Part shown: piece by piece, positions 6,048 to 8,608 of the stretch
How the letters are laid out: each line of letters opens with the position of its first letter
How positions within the stretch are numbered: the stretch's first letter is position 1
Assembly: GCA_015062715.1 (NCBI GenBank)
Contig: SUUD01000069.1
Coordinates: forward strand, 1-8,608
Reading direction: 5' to 3'
DNA length: 8,608 nt
Source of the DNA: Olsenella sp.
GTDB taxonomy: Bacteria > Actinomycetota > Coriobacteriia > Coriobacteriales > Atopobiaceae
Notes under the pieces: model-generated
Databases searched by the model: none
Told to the model about the DNA's origin: nothing
What the model saw: the letters and a program-made list of their open reading frames with translations, nothing else
Made by a program: the position numbers and the translations under genes

Positions 6048-6316
6048 CCTTCTTCAGGATGTAAGTCAAGCAGTTCTCGGGGGACGTCACCCATATGGCT
6101 GTCCACCATGGCATTTCACACTTTCTCAACAGCTACTACACAACTTTTGCGACAGTTCTACATTTGCGCAGGATTGCCGTTCGCCGATTACGCACAAGTT
6201 GGCTAGTCATTTAGACCACTTTGCTGTATGCTTCACAATTAGTTCTATTAGATGCCGGATTCGGGCGATGCGGCATCGAGCAAGAGGAAGTGTTGTCCGC
6301 AAGGAAAGGGGAGACA
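6048..6316 (+). promoter_or_regulatory. Permease upstream regulatory region
   Basis: This gap is visibly richer in A and T than the coding DNA around it and holds no credible gene. A weak promoter candidate is TTGCTG (6221-6226) and TATTAG (6246-6251) with 19-base spacing, just downstream of the operator-like dyad at 6197-6220. If this promoter is used, the dyad would be centred near -49, an activator-type position. The rest (about 6048-6190) shows nothing I can name. Confidence 0.4.
6197..6220. promoter_or_regulatory. Candidate operator, copy 2 (permease promoter)
   Basis: AGTTGGCT (6197-6204), an 8-base spacer and AGACCACT (6213-6220) repeat the dyad found at 2748-2771. The match covers ACAAGTTGGCT exactly, then TT, AG and CCACT in register, while five of the six bases between the conserved blocks differ. 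Such a pattern is expected of a dimeric regulator contacting two half-sites two helical faces apart. It implies co-regulation of uptake with the SIS/ROK operons. Confidence 0.6.
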
Positions 6317-7723
6317 ATGGCAGAGCACAATGCCACCTTGGAGGGCATGGAACGGCACCTTGGCCTTTCCACCGCCATCGCACTTGGCGTCGGAACCACG
6401 GTTGGTTCCGGCATCTTCACCTCCGTGGGCGAGGTCGCCGGCACCGCCGGCACGCCCATGCTCACGATCATCGCGTTCCTGCTCGGCGGTCTCATCATGA
6501 TTCCGCAGAACCTGGTCTACGCCGAGTACGCCTCCGCGTACTCCGAGGACGGCGGTCAGTTCGTGTACTTCCGCGAGGCTGGCTGGCCCTTCATGGCCAT
6601 GTTCTTCATCTGGTCCTGCTGGTGGGCCACCGACCCGGTCGGCATCGCCACGATGACCCTCACGGTCGCCAACAACATCGCCTACTTCACCGGCTGGGGC
6701 GACATGACCGTCCGTATCGTCGGCTGCGTCCTCATCATCTTCTTCACCTGGCTGCACATGTGCCACAAGCACGCCGGCGCCAAGTGGCAGGACTTCATCA
6801 CGGCCGTCAAGATCGTGCCGTTCCTGATCCTGGCCATCGTCGGCCTGTTCTTCATCAAGGGCGGCAACTTCGGCCTCGAGATCGCCGGCTCCGCTGGCGC
6901 CTCTGGCGACATCGTCACCGCGCTGATCGCTGGCGTCGCAGCCACCACCTGGAGCTACGACGGCATGCAGACCTGCGTCACCATGGGCGGCGAGATCAAG
7001 GATCCCGAGAAGAACATGCCCATCGCCCTCATCGGCACCGTCCTGGTCGTCACCCTTCTCTACGTCATGCTCACCACCGCCGCTGTCGGCATGACCGACA
7101 TCAACGTCCTCTCTGGCGCTGACGCTCCCATCGCGACCGCGTTCGAGGCGATCATGGGCAAGACCTCAGGCACCGTCGCGGCACTCCTCGCCGTCGTCGT
7201 CGTCACCGGCTCCCTGTCCTCCCTCATCATGTTCCAGGCCCGTGGCGAGATGAAGGCAGCCCAGGAGGGCTACTGGTGGCGTAGCTGGGGCAAGATCGAC
7301 CCCAAGTACGACTCCCCCGTCGTCTCCATGCTCTGGCAGTCCGGCTTCGCCCTGATCCTGGTCTTCCTGACCACCATCCAGGACCTGCTCGGCATCTTCA
7401 CCTTCATCTGCCTCGTTCGTAACGCCCTCCTGTTCTGCGCCTGGTTCCCGCTGCAGAAGAAGGAGAACTACAAGCCCACGTTCAAGGCTCCTGCCGGCGC
7501 CCTCATGGCCATCCTGGCCATCGTGCCCTCCGCCATCCTGGCCTACGGCGAGCTGGGTGGCATCCTCTCCGGCGAGACCCCGCTCTTCAGCTGGAACCCC
7601 ATTTCCGCTGGCCTGCTGGTCATCGTTTCTGCCATCCCGTTCTTCTTCTACTTCAAGAAGACCAACGCCGATATCATCGAGGAGGCCGAGCGCAAGCGTA
7701 ACGCCGCCATCTTCGGCGAGTAA
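6317..7723 (+). CDS. frlA: APC-superfamily permease, FrlA-like (fructoselysine/amino-acid transporter)
   Basis: This 468-residue integral membrane protein has about 12 hydrophobic helices (roughly 16-37, 47-66, 92-117, 131-149, 161-181, 198-220, 235-258, 286-305, 335-357, 359-380, 391-410, 425-446). The unwound first-helix signature GTTVGSGIF is at 26-34, and helices 2-3 carry VYAEYASAYSEDGGQFVY (67-84). Long blocks match E. coli FrlA as I remember it: SVGEVA (36-41) with AGTP (44-47), TTWSYDGM (210-217), GEIKDPEKNMPIALIG (225-240), GSLSS (298-302), and HPKYNTP-like DPKYDSP (328-334). FrlA imports fructoselysine and psicoselysine by secondary transport. The neighbouring FrlB-like SIS and kinase genes support this over a plain amino-acid permease, but substrate cannot be read from sequence. 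The ATG at 6317 follows AAAGGGGAG; an in-frame upstream TTG at 6221 lacks support. It forms its own transcription unit between the operator at 6197 and the terminator at 7766. Confidence 0.8.
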   Translation: MAEHNATLEGMERHLGLSTAIALGVGTTVGSGIFTSVGEVAGTAGTPMLTIIAFLLGGLIMIPQNLVYAEYASAYSEDGGQFVYFREAGWPFMAMFFIWSCWWATDPVGIATMTLTVANNIAYFTGWGDMTVRIVGCVLIIFFTWLHMCHKHAGAKWQDFITAVKIVPFLILAIVGLFFIKGGNFGLEIAGSAGASGDIVTALIAGVAATTWSYDGMQTCVTMGGEIKDPEKNMPIALIGTVLVVTLLYVMLTTAAVGMTDINVLSGADAPIATAFEAIMGKTSGTVAALLAVVVVTGSLSSLIMFQARGEMKAAQEGYWWRSWGKIDPKYDSPVVSMLWQSGFALILVFLTTIQDLLGIFTFICLVRNALLFCAWFPLQKKENYKPTFKAPAGALMAILAIVPSAILAYGELGGILSGETPLFSWNPISAGLLVIVSAIPFFFYFKKTNADIIEEAERKRNAAIFGE

Positions 7724-7765
7724 AGCCTTCGCCCGCTGCGTCATCTGTCTGACGTGAACTGACAT

Positions 7766-7807
7766 AGGCCGCCCGGTCTCGAACCAGAGCCGGGCGGCCT
7801 TGTTCTA
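7766..7807 (+). terminator. Rho-independent terminator after the permease
   Basis: AGGCCGCCCGG (7766-7776) pairs perfectly with CCGGGCGGCCT (7790-7800), an 11-bp GC-rich stem with a 13-base loop, followed by TTGTTCT. It lies 42 bases after the permease stop and ends its unit. The 70 or so bases after it form the leader of the NagB-like gene; I see no clear promoter there. Confidence 0.85.
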
Positions 7808-7876
7808 TGCTAGACAGGGAAGCAATGTCTCACCGGGTGACCTCCGTCGCCCACAAGCAGAAGGGAGGCGAGGCCC

Positions 7877-8608
7877 ATGCTCCAGAACCGCCTCACCACC
7901 AGCGAAGTCCTCGAGTGGTGCTCCATCCCCTGGCAGGACCTCAAGGACTACGACCTCAAGACCAAGCTCGCCGTCTACCGTGAGAAGCGCGACATGATGG
8001 TCGCCATCGGCAACATGATGGCCGAGGAGGTCATCGCCAACAACGAGGCCGGCCTGCCCACCAAGTGGGTCCTGCCCGCCGGCCCCACCGACGAGTACGA
8101 CATCTTCACGCGCCGTGTCAACGAGGAGCGCATCGACTGCACCAACCTGTGGGTCTTCCACATGGACGAGTTCCTCGACTGGCAGGGTCGCCCCTACCCC
8201 GTGGCCGACACCTACGAGAGCCTCGAGGGCACCATGCTGGCCTGCTTCTACGACAAGATCGACGAGGAGCTGCGCCCGCCCGAGGACCATCGCATCTGGC
8301 CGCGCATCTACAACCTTGACGCCGCCGATGCCAAGTGCGACGAGCTGGGCGGCATCGACACCGTGTGGGCTGGCATCGGCGCCACGGGCCTCGTGGCCTT
8401 CAACGAGGCGCCCCGTAGCTTCTGCCAGCACCTCACCGTCGAGGAGTACGCTGCCTCCAAGACCCACATCGGCGTGCTCAACGACGACACCATGGTCGCC
8501 CTCTCCGAGCGATCCTTCGGTGGCTGCCTCGACCGTGTCCCGCCCATGTACATCACCATCGGCTTCCACATCATCTGCTCGGCCAAGCGTGCCGTCTACA
8601 TGGTGGCC
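7877..8608 (+). CDS. Divergent NagB-type (glucosamine-6-phosphate deaminase fold) protein, 3' end outside window
   Basis: The first 244 codons are present and the reading frame is open to the window edge. NagB proteins are cytoplasmic and convert glucosamine 6-phosphate to fructose 6-phosphate plus ammonia. Recognisable motifs are the phosphate-binding LPAGPTDEY (66-74), HMDEF (95-99), the GIGATGLVAFNEA block (166-178) and the MYITIGFHIICSAK segment (224-237). Asp97 and Glu177 align with E. coli Asp72 and Glu148. However, the GxGxDGHIAFNEP motif has lost its Asp (Thr170) and His (Leu172), which correspond to catalytic Asp141 and ring-opening His143. There is also a roughly 25-residue N-terminal extension relative to E. 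coli NagB. It may be a deaminase or deglycase for an N-substituted or already open-chain substrate, or a different isomerase or lactonase of the fold. The ATG at 7877 follows GGAGG with 8-base spacing. It comes after the permease terminator, so it is probably a separate unit. Confidence 0.8.
   Translation, partial: MLQNRLTTSEVLEWCSIPWQDLKDYDLKTKLAVYREKRDMMVAIGNMMAEEVIANNEAGLPTKWVLPAGPTDEYDIFTRRVNEERIDCTNLWVFHMDEFLDWQGRPYPVADTYESLEGTMLACFYDKIDEELRPPEDHRIWPRIYNLDAADAKCDELGGIDTVWAGIGATGLVAFNEAPRSFCQHLTVEEYAASKTHIGVLNDDTMVALSERSFGGCLDRVPPMYITIGFHIICSAKRAVYMVA

Noticed and set aside
6106..6206. Short open frame in the permease upstream gap (from ATG near 6109 to TAG at 6204-6206)
   Set aside because: It has no ribosome binding site, its stop falls in the operator-like dyad, and its composition is that of non-coding DNA.
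6221..6316. Upstream TTG start adding 32 residues to the permease
   Set aside because: The TTG coincides with a possible -35 box next to the operator and lacks a Shine-Dalgarno; the ATG at 6317 follows AAAGGGGAG and begins the conserved sequence.
7812..7868. Possible riboswitch or attenuator in the NagB-like leader (AGACA/TGTCT hairpin; CCTCC at 7841-7845 complementary to the GGAGG ribosome site)
   Set aside because: Only 5-bp pairings with long loops are visible and no known riboswitch consensus is recognised; this level of complementarity is expected by chance in GC-rich DNA.
1..8608. CRISPR array, tRNA, rRNA or insertion sequence
   Set aside because: No regularly spaced repeats, tRNA-like cloverleaf, rRNA segments or transposase motifs were seen.

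Overview
The window is GC-rich, with codon use strongly biased to C or G in third position, and it is densely packed with carbohydrate and amino-acid catabolism genes. That composition and the gene content fit a high-GC anaerobic Gram-positive of the Coriobacteriia type (Collinsella, Olsenella or Atopobium relatives). This placement is inferred from style; no taxonomic marker gene is present.

Layout. A divergent pair of operons starts from a shared regulatory gap at about 2651-2799. The minus-strand arm is a two-SIS-domain sugar-phosphate protein (SIS-A, 1547-2650) followed by an unusual ROK-family sugar kinase homologue (ROK1, 68-1399). The plus-strand arm is a second SIS protein (SIS-B, 2800-3864), a conventional ROK kinase overlapping it by ATGA (ROK2, 3861-4778), and a third SIS protein (SIS-C, 4890-5969). 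Next come a 347-base regulatory gap, a 12-helix APC-superfamily permease resembling the fructoselysine transporter FrlA (6317-7723), a rho-independent terminator (7766-7800), and the first 244 codons of a divergent NagB-type (glucosamine-6-phosphate deaminase fold) protein that runs off the right edge (7877-8608).

Proposed function. The permease matches what I remember of E. coli FrlA over long stretches. SIS-B has the C-terminal layout of FrlB, the fructoselysine-6-phosphate deglycase. All three SIS proteins keep the Glu/His pair, 16 residues apart, that corresponds to Glu488/His504 of GlmS. The simplest reading is a locus for taking up and degrading Amadori or Heyns products (sugar-amino acid conjugates): the permease imports the conjugate, a ROK kinase phosphorylates the sugar at C6, and SIS deglycases release the amino acid and a hexose 6-phosphate. 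Known loci of this kind use a PfkB-type kinase (FrlD/FraD); none is seen here, and ROK kinases occupy the position. The substrate is not proven by the sequence.

Regulation and structure. A 24-base dyad (AGTTGGCT, 8 bases, AGRCCACT) occurs both in the divergent promoter gap and upstream of the permease, suggesting that one unseen regulator controls all units. Long inverted repeats lie at the outer 3' ends of both arms and between genes within each arm. The outer two share sequence, and the right-hand one is a perfect 39-bp palindrome with a 4-base loop that contains the stop codon of SIS-C.
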